A stretch of 64,000 nucleotides of DNA. It comes from Streptomyces cellulosae. GTDB lineage: Bacteria; Actinomycetota; Actinomycetes; Streptomycetales; Streptomycetaceae. Under the pieces are notes generated by a model, which worked only from the letters and a program-made list of their open reading frames with translations, was not told where the DNA came from and searched no databases. Location of the stretch: the NCBI RefSeq assembly GCF_000721105.1, contig NZ_JOEV01000022.1, positions 45,757-109,756 on the forward strand. The letters are read 5' to 3'. Both the position numbers and the translations under genes were made by a program. Position 1 is the first letter of the stretch; the number at the start of each line of letters is the position of its first letter. This document shows, in pieces, positions 41,703 to 50,378 of the stretch.

Positions 41703-41768
41703 CGCCAGCATGACGGGCATGCTCCCTGCACCACACCCACACCCACACCTACGCCGGAGAGCGAGCGC

Positions 41769-42494
41769 ATGGCTGACGAGTGCTTCGGACATCCACGGCT
41801 CGCCGCGATCTACGACGCCCTCGATCCCGACCGCGGCGACCTCGACGCGTACGTCCTGATGACCGAGGAGTTCGGGGCGCGCCGCGTGCTGGACATCGGC
41901 TGCGGGACGGGAGTTCTCGCGCTCCTGCTGGCCGAGCGCGGGGTCGATGTCGTCGGCGTCGATCCCGCCGCGGCCTCCCTCGACGTGGCCCGGGCCAAGC
42001 CGGGTGCCGACCGGGTGCGCTGGATCCACGGCGACGCGACCGCCCTCCCTCCGCTACGGGTCGACCTCGCGACCATGACGGCGAACGCCGCCCAGCAGAT
42101 CGTCGGGACGGAGGCGTGGCGGAGGACGCTTCACGGCGCCTACGAGGCACTCCGGCCGGCCGGTCACCTGGTGTTCGAGACCAGGGTTCCGGCCAGGCGC
42201 GCGTGGGAGGAGTGGAACCGCGACGCGTCGTACGTGGTGACGGAGATTCCGGGCGTCGGCGCGGTCGAGACCTGGGTCGAAACGGTCGAGCTGAGCGGCC
42301 CGCTGGTGACCTTCCGCCAGACGTATGTCTTCGCCGCGGACGGCGAGGTGCTGACGTCGGACTCGACCCTGCGCTTCCGCGCGCGGGAGGAGGTGGAGCG
42401 GGACTTGACCGCCCTGGGGTTCGAGGTGCGCGACGTCCGCGAGGCACCGGACCGCCCGGGCAAGGAGTATGTGTTCGTCGCCCGTCGACGCTAG
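41769..42494 (+). CDS. SAM-dependent class I methyltransferase
   Basis: A 241-residue enzyme. Motif I is VLDIGCGTGVLALLLAERGV; motif II VVGVDPAAASLDVARAK; motif IV-like VDLATMTANAAQQIVG and LRPAGHLVFETR. The C-terminal half (TFRQTYVFAADGEVLTSDST, EERVFVARRR-like end EYVFVARRR) matches Streptomyces small-molecule methyltransferases. Substrate is unknown. Start ATG 41769 follows GGAGAGCG. Confidence 0.88.
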   Translation: MADECFGHPRLAAIYDALDPDRGDLDAYVLMTEEFGARRVLDIGCGTGVLALLLAERGVDVVGVDPAAASLDVARAKPGADRVRWIHGDATALPPLRVDLATMTANAAQQIVGTEAWRRTLHGAYEALRPAGHLVFETRVPARRAWEEWNRDASYVVTEIPGVGAVETWVETVELSGPLVTFRQTYVFAADGEVLTSDSTLRFRAREEVERDLTALGFEVRDVREAPDRPGKEYVFVARRR

Positions 42495-42657
42495 GTCCGA
42501 CGTCGCGTAACCCGGCCCAGCTCCAGCCCCAGCCCGGGCCCCGCCCCGCGCGGCGGAGGCTGTGCTCACCCGCCCGCGTCCGGTCGTGGATCGAGGTGCC
42601 GATCGACGCGCCGACCGTGTCGTCGCCGGCCTTCCCCCGGGGCTTTGAACAGCGCTG

Positions 42658-42715
42658 ATGGGCTGTGACTTGGGTAAATGGGCTGTTGACTTGGGTATAC
42701 GGACGCACGTGCGAT
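42658..42715 (+). promoter_or_regulatory. Promoter with 20-bp direct repeat before the large secreted protein
   Basis: ATGGGCTGTGACTTGGGTAA (42658-42677) is repeated with small changes at 42678-42698. The second copy contains TTGACT (42686-42691), which with TGCGAT (42710-42715, 18-bp spacing) makes a good vegetative promoter. The repeat may be an activator or repressor site overlapping the -35 region. Confidence 0.6.
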
Positions 42716-42750
42716 GATCTCTCCCCCATGTTCGAGAGAAACGCGGCTCC

Positions 42751-45732
42751 ATGCCATCGCACAGACGTCACCTCTGCCTGTCCGCAGCCGTTGCGGGGGC
42801 TGTCGCCCTCGCCGGGACCGTTGCGCTCGTCCCCGCCGCCGCTGCCGCCTCGGGGGTGACGACCTCGCTGCCGGCGCGGACCACCTCCGTGCCCGCGGCC
42901 GACGAGGTGTCGGGCTCCGGGCAGGCCGTCGTCTGGCAGCAGAAGACCTCCGCCGACACGCTGCCCCACGGCTGGCTCTCCGTCTCCGGAGGCACCCCGC
43001 AGGACCTGGGGGTGCCGGCCGACAACAGCGAGGGCGTCCACCCAGACACGGTGTCCGTCCAGCACTCGGTGGTGGCCGTCGCCACGTCGACGAATCCGAA
43101 CGGCGCCCTCGCCGATCATGTGACCCTGCGGCACCTCGACACCGGCCGGCAGGAGACCCTGCCGGTCGCCTACGACGGTTCGGGCGCGGCGGGCGACGAG
43201 CGGTACCGGGGCCAGGCCGGCGACGGCATCCTCGTACAGCAGGCGTACTACGACGCGGACTCGGCGTACCGTGTGCGCCTTGTGCTGCGCACCTCCGACG
43301 GCGACCGCACGCTGCTCTCCGACGACGAGCAGTACGAGGTGCTGGCCTCCGACGCGGACGGGGCGCTGGTCCGGCTGCGTACCGCACCCGGCTGGGGCTA
43401 TCGGATCGTGTACGTCGACTTCGCCACCGGCACGACGGCCACCGTCGCCGAGCCGGGCACCGAAGAGCTGCCGCAGGGGCTGGAGTTCACCCCCACTCAC
43501 GTCGGAGTCGTCGACGGCGCCACCCTCACCGAGTGGCAGCGGTCGGCGCCCGGCGGCGACCCGGCGACCGTCACCCTGCCCACCGACAAGGCCCGCTGGA
43601 TCAGTGACGACACGCTGGCCTGGTACGAGTGGAGCGCCGACGGCAACGAGTTGTACGCGATGTCCCGGGACGGCTCCACCGCGGCCGCCGACCTCGGCGG
43701 CACGTTCCGCGACATCTCCGTCGGCGACGACGGCCGGATGCGCGCGTCGCTGTACCGGCCGGACGTCGACGCCGCCGTCCAGACCCTCACCGACGGCCGG
43801 GTGTCCACCGCCGGCGGGGACGCCACGACGATCCCCGCGGGCCCGGCACGGCTGGACGCCCTGGCGCTGTCCGGCGGCACCCTGTACACCGCCGACGACT
43901 CCTCCCGCCGCACCGGTGTCCTGCTCTCCTCGGGCCTGACGGTCGGTACGTCCGGCGCCTCGGCGACCGCGCCGTCCCGCGTCCTGGCCTACTCGACCGG
44001 CATCGTGCACCAGACCCTGGCCGCCGCCGGGCACCGGGTGCTGGTCGAGCAGGGCGACGCCTACCAGGTGTACGACAACGGGACACTGACCGGCGTACCC
44101 CTCCAACTGGGCGACACCTCGGCCGACCAGGTCACGGACTTCGACGGCAGCCACTTCCTGCTGTCGGACCAGACCACCGTCAACAACGGCACGCTGCTGC
44201 TCTACACCGTCGCCACCGGCGCGAGTGAGCGGGTCGCCCCGGGTTCGGCCCTGTACGGCGGCGCCCTGTACACCTCGGTGAAGGACGCCACCTCCAGCTG
44301 GTCCATCCGGCGCACCGACCTGGCCGCCGGCACCGCGTCCACGGTCACCACGGTGGACTGCCTGCCGGGCGGGCTCCAGGTGCGCGGCTCCTGGATCCTG
44401 CTGACCACCTGCGGGGCCGCCTCCACCCAGGGCCTGCTGATCAAGGCGGGGACCACCACCCGTACCCCGGTGGACGCCTCCGTGATGGCGCCGATCCTGG
44501 GCAAGGACGTCCTGTACACGTTCACCAGGCCCGCCACCACCGGCATCGTCCTGCACGCCCAGGTCCTGGGCGTTCCCGGGGCCACGGCGCAGCCGCTGTT
44601 CGTCGTACCCGGGCGCGCCGACAGCGCCTCCGCCCAGCGTTGGGCGGTGGACCGAGAGGCTCCCTGGGCAGCCTGGATGGACAGCGACGGCGTCACTCAC
44701 ACCACGTGGGCGGGCGCCCCGGCCCGTACGGCCGCCGCCGCGTCCGTCCCGACCGGTTTCAGCCCGAACGGCGACGGCTCGTCGGACACGTGGGCCCCGG
44801 CCTGGGCGTACGACCGGCCGGTCGCCTGGACGCTCACCCTCAAGTCCGGCAGCACCACGGTGCGCACGCTGACCGGGACGGCTTCCGGTGGCAAGGTGGC
44901 CCCCGTCTGGAACGGCGGGAACGACGCGGGCGCGGCGGCCGCAGAGGGCTCCTACAGCTGGACCCTCGCCCTGAAGGACGCGGTGACCGGAGTGCCGGCG
45001 GCCGGTGCCGGCGGCACCGTCACGCTGCGCAGGACCGTCCCCGCCGCGTCCGTCACCGCGCCCGTCCTGGCCAGCGACGCCTCGACGAGCGCCGTGATCC
45101 CGGTCGGCTGGGCGGCGAAGACGGCCGGTGTGACCTCGTACGACGTCAGCTGGCGAGTCGCCACCCGCAGCAGTACGGGCGTGTGGACGCTCGGGTCGCC
45201 GCAGACCTGGCGCAGCCGCACCACGACGAAGTCCGGCTCCTTCGGCGCCTCCGGCAGTCCGGTGACGCCGACGCCCGGTCTGACCTACCGCTTCTACGTA
45301 CGCGCCCACGACGACGCCGGCCAGACCGGCCCGTGGAGCGCGGCCGTCGCCGGCGGCGTCCCGGTCGACGACCGGTCGTCGTCGCTGACCTACAGCGGCC
45401 GGTGGGCGTCGTCGTCGGTGACCTCCGCCTGGTCCAGGACCGAGCGGGTCTCCGCCACCAAGGGCGCCACGGTGTCCTTCACCGCGGACGGCACCAAGCT
45501 GCGGATCGTCGCGACCCGCAGGTCCGACGGCGGCCGCTTCGCGGTCGTGGTGGACGGGGCGACGGTGGGCACGGTGAACACCTACGCCTCGTCGACGGGC
45601 TACCGGAAGGTGGTGTTCACGTACACCCTCGGTACGAGGATCACCACCCACAAGGCGCAGCTCAAGGTGGTGTCGGGAAGCGCCACGGGCCGCTCCACCG
45701 TGCACCTGGACGCGATCATGATCACCCGCTGA
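42751..45732 (+). CDS. Large secreted beta-propeller protein with FlgD-type Ig and fibronectin-like domains
   Basis: A 993-residue protein with a signal peptide (RRHLCLSAAVAGAVALAG ... AAAAASG). Residues about 45-640 hold repeating beta-strand units with short aromatic/Asp turns, consistent with a beta-propeller. Then SPNGDGSSDTWAPAWAYDRP begins a FlgD-like Ig domain (WTLTLKSGSTTVRTLTGTAS, WNGGNDAGAAAAEGSYSWTL), followed by a fibronectin-III-like part (VTSYDVSWRVATRSSTGVWT) and a C-terminal jelly-roll segment. The substrate or partner is unknown; extracellular polymer or wall binding is likely. Confidence 0.85.
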   Translation: MPSHRRHLCLSAAVAGAVALAGTVALVPAAAAASGVTTSLPARTTSVPAADEVSGSGQAVVWQQKTSADTLPHGWLSVSGGTPQDLGVPADNSEGVHPDTVSVQHSVVAVATSTNPNGALADHVTLRHLDTGRQETLPVAYDGSGAAGDERYRGQAGDGILVQQAYYDADSAYRVRLVLRTSDGDRTLLSDDEQYEVLASDADGALVRLRTAPGWGYRIVYVDFATGTTATVAEPGTEELPQGLEFTPTHVGVVDGATLTEWQRSAPGGDPATVTLPTDKARWISDDTLAWYEWSADGNELYAMSRDGSTAAADLGGTFRDISVGDDGRMRASLYRPDVDAAVQTLTDGRVSTAGGDATTIPAGPARLDALALSGGTLYTADDSSRRTGVLLSSGLTVGTSGASATAPSRVLAYSTGIVHQTLAAAGHRVLVEQGDAYQVYDNGTLTGVPLQLGDTSADQVTDFDGSHFLLSDQTTVNNGTLLLYTVATGASERVAPGSALYGGALYTSVKDATSSWSIRRTDLAAGTASTVTTVDCLPGGLQVRGSWILLTTCGAASTQGLLIKAGTTTRTPVDASVMAPILGKDVLYTFTRPATTGIVLHAQVLGVPGATAQPLFVVPGRADSASAQRWAVDREAPWAAWMDSDGVTHTTWAGAPARTAAAASVPTGFSPNGDGSSDTWAPAWAYDRPVAWTLTLKSGSTTVRTLTGTASGGKVAPVWNGGNDAGAAAAEGSYSWTLALKDAVTGVPAAGAGGTVTLRRTVPAASVTAPVLASDASTSAVIPVGWAAKTAGVTSYDVSWRVATRSSTGVWTLGSPQTWRSRTTTKSGSFGASGSPVTPTPGLTYRFYVRAHDDAGQTGPWSAAVAGGVPVDDRSSSLTYSGRWASSSVTSAWSRTERVSATKGATVSFTADGTKLRIVATRRSDGGRFAVVVDGATVGTVNTYASSTGYRKVVFTYTLGTRITTHKAQLKVVSGSATGRSTVHLDAIMITR

Positions 45733-45785
45733 CCGAGCCCCCCACCGCACCACCCGGAGCCCCGGGCCGCCCCCCACCGCACCAC

Positions 45786-45829
45786 CCGGAGCCCCGGGCC
45801 GCCCCTCGACGGGCGGCCCGGGGCTCCGG
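45786..45829 (+). terminator. 19-bp-stem terminator with a duplicated left arm
   Basis: A perfect 19-bp inverted repeat (45786-45804 with 45811-45829, core GGAGCCCCGGGCCGCCC, loop CTCGAC) follows the secreted-protein gene. A copy of its left arm plus flanking CCACCGCACCACC lies just upstream (about 45742-45771), a tandem duplication of roughly 33 bp. Confidence 0.92.
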
Positions 45830-45855
45830 AGCGCCCGCTCGGGTTCGGGAGCGGC

Positions 45856-46237
45856 GACGGCCGCATCCGGCTCCGCGCGACACCCGGCCGCACCCACGAC
45901 CTGACCGCGGCCCCGGCCCACGGCATCATCCAGGCCTGCCTCACCAGAGACATCCTCGTTCTCGCGCTCCGCGCTTACCAAGGCGCCGACGCCGCCGTCC
46001 GCACTCCGTACTACGACCACCGCGAACAGCCTGAGCACTACCGGCAGTTCAACCGTGATCACGCCCGGCTGAGAGCTCCGGGCGAACGCGCCTTCGCCCT
46101 CGCAAGACATGGCGCATCATGCGCAGAGCGCGCTGCTCGACGCGACGTATCAGCCGCACCGTCCAAGCGATCCACACCCTGCCGACCTGCAGCTATTCAT
46201 GATGAAAGGAGCTCATATTCAGGATGAAAGGAGCTCA
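45856..46237 (+). pseudogene. Degenerate IS transposase 3' fragment with flanking direct repeat
   Basis: From about 45856 the frame reads HDLTAAPAHGIIQACLTRDI, LVLALRAYQGADAAVRTPYY and HYRQFNRDHARLRAPGERAF, the C-terminal half of an IS5-like DDE transposase. It then loses frame near 46105 and continues as KTWRIMRRARCSTRRISRTV, QAIHTLPTCSYS, ending at a TGA at 46200-46202. The N-terminal half is missing. Immediately downstream GATGAAAGGAGCTCA is repeated (46201-46215, 46223-46237), possibly the IS end. The element cannot move by itself. Confidence 0.75.
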
Positions 46238-46400
46238 CTGAGACGGGGACGCGTTGACGCTGAGGTCGGGCAGGCAACGGAGTGGAGCGGATTCAGTGAG
46301 ATCCCGGATCGGGTTTGTCCAGCTTCAGCGACACCAGAGCAGCTGGCGCGAGACGGGACATCGCCGGCTCGGCTCGGCTCGGTCACACGTGGCGTGACAC

Positions 46401-46428
46401 ACTATTGCAAGCGGGTGCTTGCAATAGT
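46401..46428. promoter_or_regulatory. 12-bp perfect palindrome, probable autoregulatory operator
   Basis: ACTATTGCAAGC (46401-46412) and GCTTGCAATAGT (46417-46428) form a perfect inverted repeat with a GGGT centre. It overlaps the promoter of the XRE gene starting at 46455 (TAGTTA at 46426-46431 as a -10 box, 24 nt before the ATG), so a binding protein would block transcription. Confidence 0.8.
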
Positions 46429-46454
46429 TAGCGGGGGTGGGGCAAGGTGGGGGC

Positions 46455-47015
46455 ATGGCATCGCTCAACGTCGGCAACCTTGGTGAGTATCTGCGCGAGC
46501 AGCGGCGCACTGCGCAACTGTCGCTCAGGCAGCTCGCCGATGCCGCCGGGGTGTCCAATCCGTATCTGAGCCAGATCGAGCGCGGGCTGCGCAAGCCGAG
46601 CGCGGAGGTGTTGCAGCAGGTCGCCAAGGCGCTGCGGATCTCCGCCGAGACGCTGTACGTGCGGGCCGGGATCCTCGACGCCGAGCGGGACCGGGACGAG
46701 GTGGAGACCATCGCGGTCATACTCGCCGATCCCGCGCTGAACGAGCGGCAGAAGCAGGTGCTGCTCCAGATCTACGAGTCCTTCCGCAAGGAGAACGGAT
46801 TCGGGACCGACGAGGCGGGCCAGGAGGACGACGGGACGGACAAAGGGGTCAAGGTCGGCGCTCCGGGTGACGATGCCCTGAGTGACGGCGACCCGGCCGC
46901 CCGGAACGGTGACCTCGCCGTACGAGAGACCCGCACGGCGGGCGGGCGCACGCCCACCCGACGTACCCGCACGACCGGCGGCAATGACGCCGACCCGCAG
47001 CAGACGGCCAGTTGA
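46455..47015 (+). CDS. XRE-family regulator heading the HbhA-like cluster (Rv0474-like)
   Basis: A 186-residue regulator. The HTH (residues 8-65) reads LGEYLREQRRTAQLSLRQLA, DAAGVSNPYLSQIERGLRKP, SAEVLQQVAKALRI. A dimerisation tail (NERQKQVLLQIYESFRKENG) follows, then a charged low-complexity C-terminus. ATG 46455 lies 27 bp after a strong palindrome. With the HbhA-like gene 79 bp downstream and DUF2516 after that, the order equals mycobacterial Rv0474-Rv0475-Rv0476, so the protein probably regulates this cluster. Confidence 0.92.
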   Translation: MASLNVGNLGEYLREQRRTAQLSLRQLADAAGVSNPYLSQIERGLRKPSAEVLQQVAKALRISAETLYVRAGILDAERDRDEVETIAVILADPALNERQKQVLLQIYESFRKENGFGTDEAGQEDDGTDKGVKVGAPGDDALSDGDPAARNGDLAVRETRTAGGRTPTRRTRTTGGNDADPQQTAS

Positions 47016-47093
47016 GCCGGACCAGGGCACCGGCCGCCTGACTGCGGACCACCACAACCCTCAGCCGAACGTGAATCCGGGAGGACCATCACC

Positions 47094-47795
47094 ATGGCCA
47101 TCACCGACGACCTGCGCAAGACCCTCAGCGACCCGACTCCGCTCTACTTCGCCGCCGGCACCGCCGACCTGGCCCTTCAGCAGGCCAAGAAGGTGCCCGG
47201 CCTGGTGGAGCAGCTGCGGGCCGAGGCTCCGGCGCGGATCGACGCCGTACGCAACACCGACCCCAAGACCGTCCAGGAGAAGGCCCAGGCGCGTGCCAAG
47301 GAGGCCCAGGCCAAGGCCAAGGAGGCTCAGGAGAACCTCCAGGCCAAGGTCGGCGAGTTCCTCGGCGGCCTCGACGGTGACATCAAGAAGCTCGGCAGCA
47401 CCCTCGACGCGGACCTGAAGAAGCTCGGCGAGACCGCCCAGGACTTCGCGCTGCGCAGTGTCGGCGTCGCCGCCGAGTACGCCGTCAAGGCCCGCGAGAC
47501 CTACGAGAAGGTCGCCGAGCACGGTGAGCAGACCGTGAAGACCTGGCGTGGCGAGGCCGCCGAGGAGATCGAGGAACTGGCGATCGCCGTCGAGCCCGAC
47601 ACCGCGCCGAAGCCGGCCCCGGTCCCGACCCCGGCCGCGGTCAAGACCGAGCCGAAGCCCGCCGCGGTCAAGACCGAGCCCGCCCCGGTGAAGAAGCCGG
47701 CCGCCGCCAAGAAGGCGCCGGTCCGCAAGACCACCACGCCCACCCCGACCACCACGGCCACCGCCGCCAAGAAGACCACGCCGCCCGCCAAGTAA
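47094..47795 (+). CDS. HbhA-like coiled-coil protein with Lys/Ala/Pro-rich tail
   Basis: A 233-residue protein. Residues 1 to about 150 are an amphipathic, Ala/Lys-rich coiled coil (EKAQARAKEAQAKAKEAQEN, LQAKVGEFLGGLDGDIKKLG). The last 80 residues are Lys/Ala/Pro/Thr repeats (KTEPKPAAVKTEPAPVKKPA, AAKKAPVRKTTTPT). This matches heparin-binding hemagglutinin-like proteins; in mycobacteria HbhA is a surface adhesin and also binds lipid inclusions, and in Streptomyces the role is unclear. No signal peptide is present. GGGAGGACC precedes the ATG. Confidence 0.85.
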   Translation: MAITDDLRKTLSDPTPLYFAAGTADLALQQAKKVPGLVEQLRAEAPARIDAVRNTDPKTVQEKAQARAKEAQAKAKEAQENLQAKVGEFLGGLDGDIKKLGSTLDADLKKLGETAQDFALRSVGVAAEYAVKARETYEKVAEHGEQTVKTWRGEAAEEIEELAIAVEPDTAPKPAPVPTPAAVKTEPKPAAVKTEPAPVKKPAAAKKAPVRKTTTPTPTTTATAAKKTTPPAK

Positions 47796-47813
47796 GGCAC
47801 CGCGGTTGGGATC

Positions 47814-47846
47814 ACGGGCCGGGCACTCTCGGAGTGCCCGGCCCGT
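47814..47846 (+). terminator. Hairpin after the HbhA-like gene
   Basis: A perfect 15-bp stem (47814-47828 with 47832-47846, core GGGCCGGGCACTC) with a 3-nt loop, 18 bp after the stop codon. Confidence 0.88.
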
Positions 47847-47907
47847 TCAGCGGGTAGCGGGCTTCCGGGAGCGGGTACGGTGACCGCGTGACGACGAGCC
47901 GAGTCTG

Positions 47908-48261
47908 GTGGTGGACGTAGTGCTGATGCAGGGATTCGCGGGGTTCATGTGGCTGCTGAGCATGGCCCTGATCCTTTTCAGCGGCTTCGCGCTGATCGAC
48001 GCCGCCACGCGTCGTGAGGACGCCTACCGTGCGGCCGACAAGAAGACCAAGCCGTTCTGGTTGATCATCCTCGGGCTCGCCTTCGTGGTGAACCTGATCT
48101 TCAACATCCTGTCGTTCCTGCCGATTATCGGCCTCGTCGCCACGATCGTGTACATGGTCGACGTACGGCCCGCCCTGCGCGGCCTCCCGGGCGGCGGCCG
48201 CAGCAGGCGCGGCGGCTCCAGCAGCGACGGGCCGTACGGGCCCTACAACGGCGGCCGCTGA
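47908..48261 (+). CDS. DUF2516 membrane protein (Rv0476-like)
   Basis: A protein of about 112-117 residues with two to three transmembrane helices (GFMWLLSMALILFSGFALID, PFWLIILGLAFVVNLIFNIL, FLPIIGLVATIVYMVD) and a basic, Gly/Ser-rich cytoplasmic tail. DUF2516 is the invariable downstream neighbour of hbhA in actinobacteria. Start choice is unclear: GTG 47908, GTG 47911 and ATG 47926 are all in frame and none has a good ribosome binding site. A 10-residue frame with three Trp codons (47888-47920) overlaps this start. Confidence 0.82.
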   Translation: MVDVVLMQGFAGFMWLLSMALILFSGFALIDAATRREDAYRAADKKTKPFWLIILGLAFVVNLIFNILSFLPIIGLVATIVYMVDVRPALRGLPGGGRSRRGGSSSDGPYGPYNGGR

Positions 48262-48342
48262 AGGGGCCGGAGGGCGTCGACGCGCGGCCTCGAAGCGTAG
48301 GACCCGGGTCCCGGCGGCCTCGCCGCGCGGGCCCGGGTCCGC

Positions 48343-49806
48343 TCAGGCCGTCCGGTCCAGCAACAGCACCGCCACGTCGTCCGTCAGTTCGCCCCCGTTG
48401 AGATCCCGGGCCTCGTTCACGGTGGCCCGCAGCAACTCCTCCCCGCGCAACCCCTCGGAGAGCTGGCGGCGTACCAGTTCCACCATGCCGTCCTGCCCGA
48501 GCCGCTCCCGGCCCTCGCCGACATGGCCCTCGATCAGGCCGTCGGTGTAGAGCATCAGGCTCCACTCGGCCCCCAACTCCACCTGCGTCCGCGGCCAGCG
48601 TGCGCCGGGGAGCAGGCCGAGGGCGGGGCCGTTGTTGTCGTACGGCAGCAGCTGGACGGGCCGACCGGGGCGGGCGATCAGCGGGGCCGGGTGCCCGGCC
48701 AGGCACAGGCCCGCGCGACGGCCGTCCGGCGCGATGTCGACCGTGCACAGCGTCGCGAAGATCTCGTCGTCGGAGCGCTCGTGCTCCAGCACCTGCTGGA
48801 GCGTGCCGAGCAACTGGTCGCCGCACAGTCCCGCCAGCGTCAGCGCGCGCCAGGCGATGCGCAGTTCCACGCCGAGCGCCGCCTCGTCCGGGCCGTGTCC
48901 GCAGACGTCGCCGATCATGGCGTGGACCGTGCCGTCCGGGGTGCGGACGGTGTCGTAGAAGTCACCGCCGAGCAGGGCACGCGAGCGGCCCGGTCGGTAG
49001 CGGGCGGCGAACCGGAGCGAGGAGCCCTCCAGGAGGGGCGTGGGCAGCAGGCCGCGCTCCAGCCGGCGGTTCTCCTGGGCGCGCAGCTTGCCCTCGGCGA
49101 GCCGCCGCTCGGCCGTGTCGGACCGCTTCCGCTCCACGGCGTACCGGATCGCCCGGCTCAGCAGCCGGCCGTCCAGCTCGTCTCGGAAGAGGTAGTCCTG
49201 GGCACCCACGCGTACGGCCTCGGCGCCCCGCTCGGCGTCACCGGAGGCGGTCAGCGCGAGTACGGCGTGCCGGGGCGCGAGTTCCAGCACCTTCCGGAGT
49301 ACGGCGAGTTCGTCGTCGTCCTCGGCCGGGCCGGGGGTGGGCAGCGCGAGGTCCAGCAGGATGCAGTGGACGTCGTCGGTGAGCAGCCGCTCGGCCTCGG
49401 TGAGGTTGCGGGCGGTGCGCACCCGGATCGGCTTGCCGGCCGAGTCGAGCAGCTCGGGCACGACCGCGGAGGCGCCCGGGTCGTCCTCTATCACCAGGAG
49501 GGTGAGGGTGGGGGCACCACCCTGGACGCTGGTGCCGGCAGGACCGGCAGGACCGGCAGGACCGGCAGGACCGGCAGGACCGGTGGTGCCCGAGGCGGCG
49601 GTGCCGGGGGCGATGGCGGCGCCGGCGCCGGCGTCGGGTGTGGCAGGAGAGGTGCGGCCGGTGGGCTCGGCCGTGGTGTTGCCGGCCGGGGCCGCCGCCT
49701 TGCGAGAGACCCCTTCCGGTGAGGGGCCTGCGCCTGAGGACGCGGCCTGCGCCTGACCACTCTCCGCGGCCGGGATCGCTCTTTGCCGCGGTACGGGTAC
49801 GGGCAT
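48343..49806 (-). CDS. Response-regulator/PP2C (RsbU-like) serine phosphatase
   Basis: A 487-residue protein. After a low-complexity N-terminus (1 to about 95, including five GPA repeats) comes a receiver domain (LTLLVIEDDPGASAVVPELL, the acceptor Asp in CILLDLALPTPG). A short coiled linker (ERRLAEGKLRAQENRRLERG) joins it to a PP2C phosphatase with GGDFYDTVRTPDG, IGDVCGHGPDEAALG and TDDVAVLLLDRTA, which keep the metal-binding Asp residues. Such proteins dephosphorylate anti-sigma-factor antagonists. ATG 49806 follows GGAAGGA; 49839 is an in-frame alternative. Confidence 0.9.
   Translation of the reverse strand: MPVPVPRQRAIPAAESGQAQAASSGAGPSPEGVSRKAAAPAGNTTAEPTGRTSPATPDAGAGAAIAPGTAASGTTGPAGPAGPAGPAGPAGTSVQGGAPTLTLLVIEDDPGASAVVPELLDSAGKPIRVRTARNLTEAERLLTDDVHCILLDLALPTPGPAEDDDELAVLRKVLELAPRHAVLALTASGDAERGAEAVRVGAQDYLFRDELDGRLLSRAIRYAVERKRSDTAERRLAEGKLRAQENRRLERGLLPTPLLEGSSLRFAARYRPGRSRALLGGDFYDTVRTPDGTVHAMIGDVCGHGPDEAALGVELRIAWRALTLAGLCGDQLLGTLQQVLEHERSDDEIFATLCTVDIAPDGRRAGLCLAGHPAPLIARPGRPVQLLPYDNNGPALGLLPGARWPRTQVELGAEWSLMLYTDGLIEGHVGEGRERLGQDGMVELVRRQLSEGLRGEELLRATVNEARDLNGGELTDDVAVLLLDRTA
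49537..49581. repeat. Five 9-bp tandem repeats (GGCAGGACC) in the PP2C gene
   Basis: The repeats encode consecutive Gly-Pro-Ala triplets on the minus strand in the N-terminal linker. They are in frame, so copy number can vary without breaking the gene. Confidence 0.95.
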
Positions 49807-49869
49807 CGTCTTGGGTTCCTTCCCTCCCCCCGAGGGCATGGCAGGACGAGGGACCTCGGCCTACCGACG

Positions 49870-50378
49870 GGGACCATAGCGGTAGTCGGCGCCGCAACGG
49901 AATGGCGGGGGACACGCGGTGTGGCCGCGCGCCGCTGTCATATGCCGCGATCCGTACCGCATTTGGACAGGTCGGCAATGCCGCCGGGATGACGAACGTC
50001 ACGTCGGCAACAGGTTTGAGGTGGGCCAGGTCACGTGGCCCGTGTCGCCGGGGGCCCGCACGCGTCCGGCCTGCATGGCCCGTGTCGCCGGGGACTTGCG
50101 CAGGTCCGGCCCGCATGGCCATGCCACCGGGACCCCGCGCCGCCCGTGTCACCGGGGACCCGCAAGCTCGCGCTCGGCCCAAGCGACCGGTGTCGTCACC
50201 ACGGCCCGCTCACGCTCCCTGCCCGGCCGTCCCGCGTGGCCAGTGTCACCCAGGACGGCCCACGCTCCCGGCCCACGGCCCCTGCGACCCCGAGACGCCC
50301 ACGCACCCGGCGCCCTATGGCCCGTGTTCCAGTCGCTCACGCGCCCCGGTGCGGTCATGACCCGCGTCCCCCAGCCGC
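49870..50378. repeat. Intergenic region with degenerate 40-bp tandem repeats
   Basis: Between the PP2C and NlpC/P60 genes about 510 bp lack a convincing gene. 50036-50075 and 50076-50115 are imperfect tandem 40-bp units starting TGGCCCGTGTCGCCGGGG, with a third decayed partial copy after 50116. Open frames on both strands here are probably artefacts of high GC. No tRNA was recognised. Confidence 0.65.

Noticed and set aside
41749..46110. A 1453-codon minus-strand open frame across the methyltransferase and secreted-protein genes
   Set aside because: It crosses two well-supported genes and an intergenic terminator and has repetitive Arg/Gly text without domains.
49238..50182. Long minus-strand frame spanning the PP2C gene start and the repeat region
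   Set aside because: It overlaps a strongly supported gene, has no family resemblance and its N-terminal part is translated repeat DNA.
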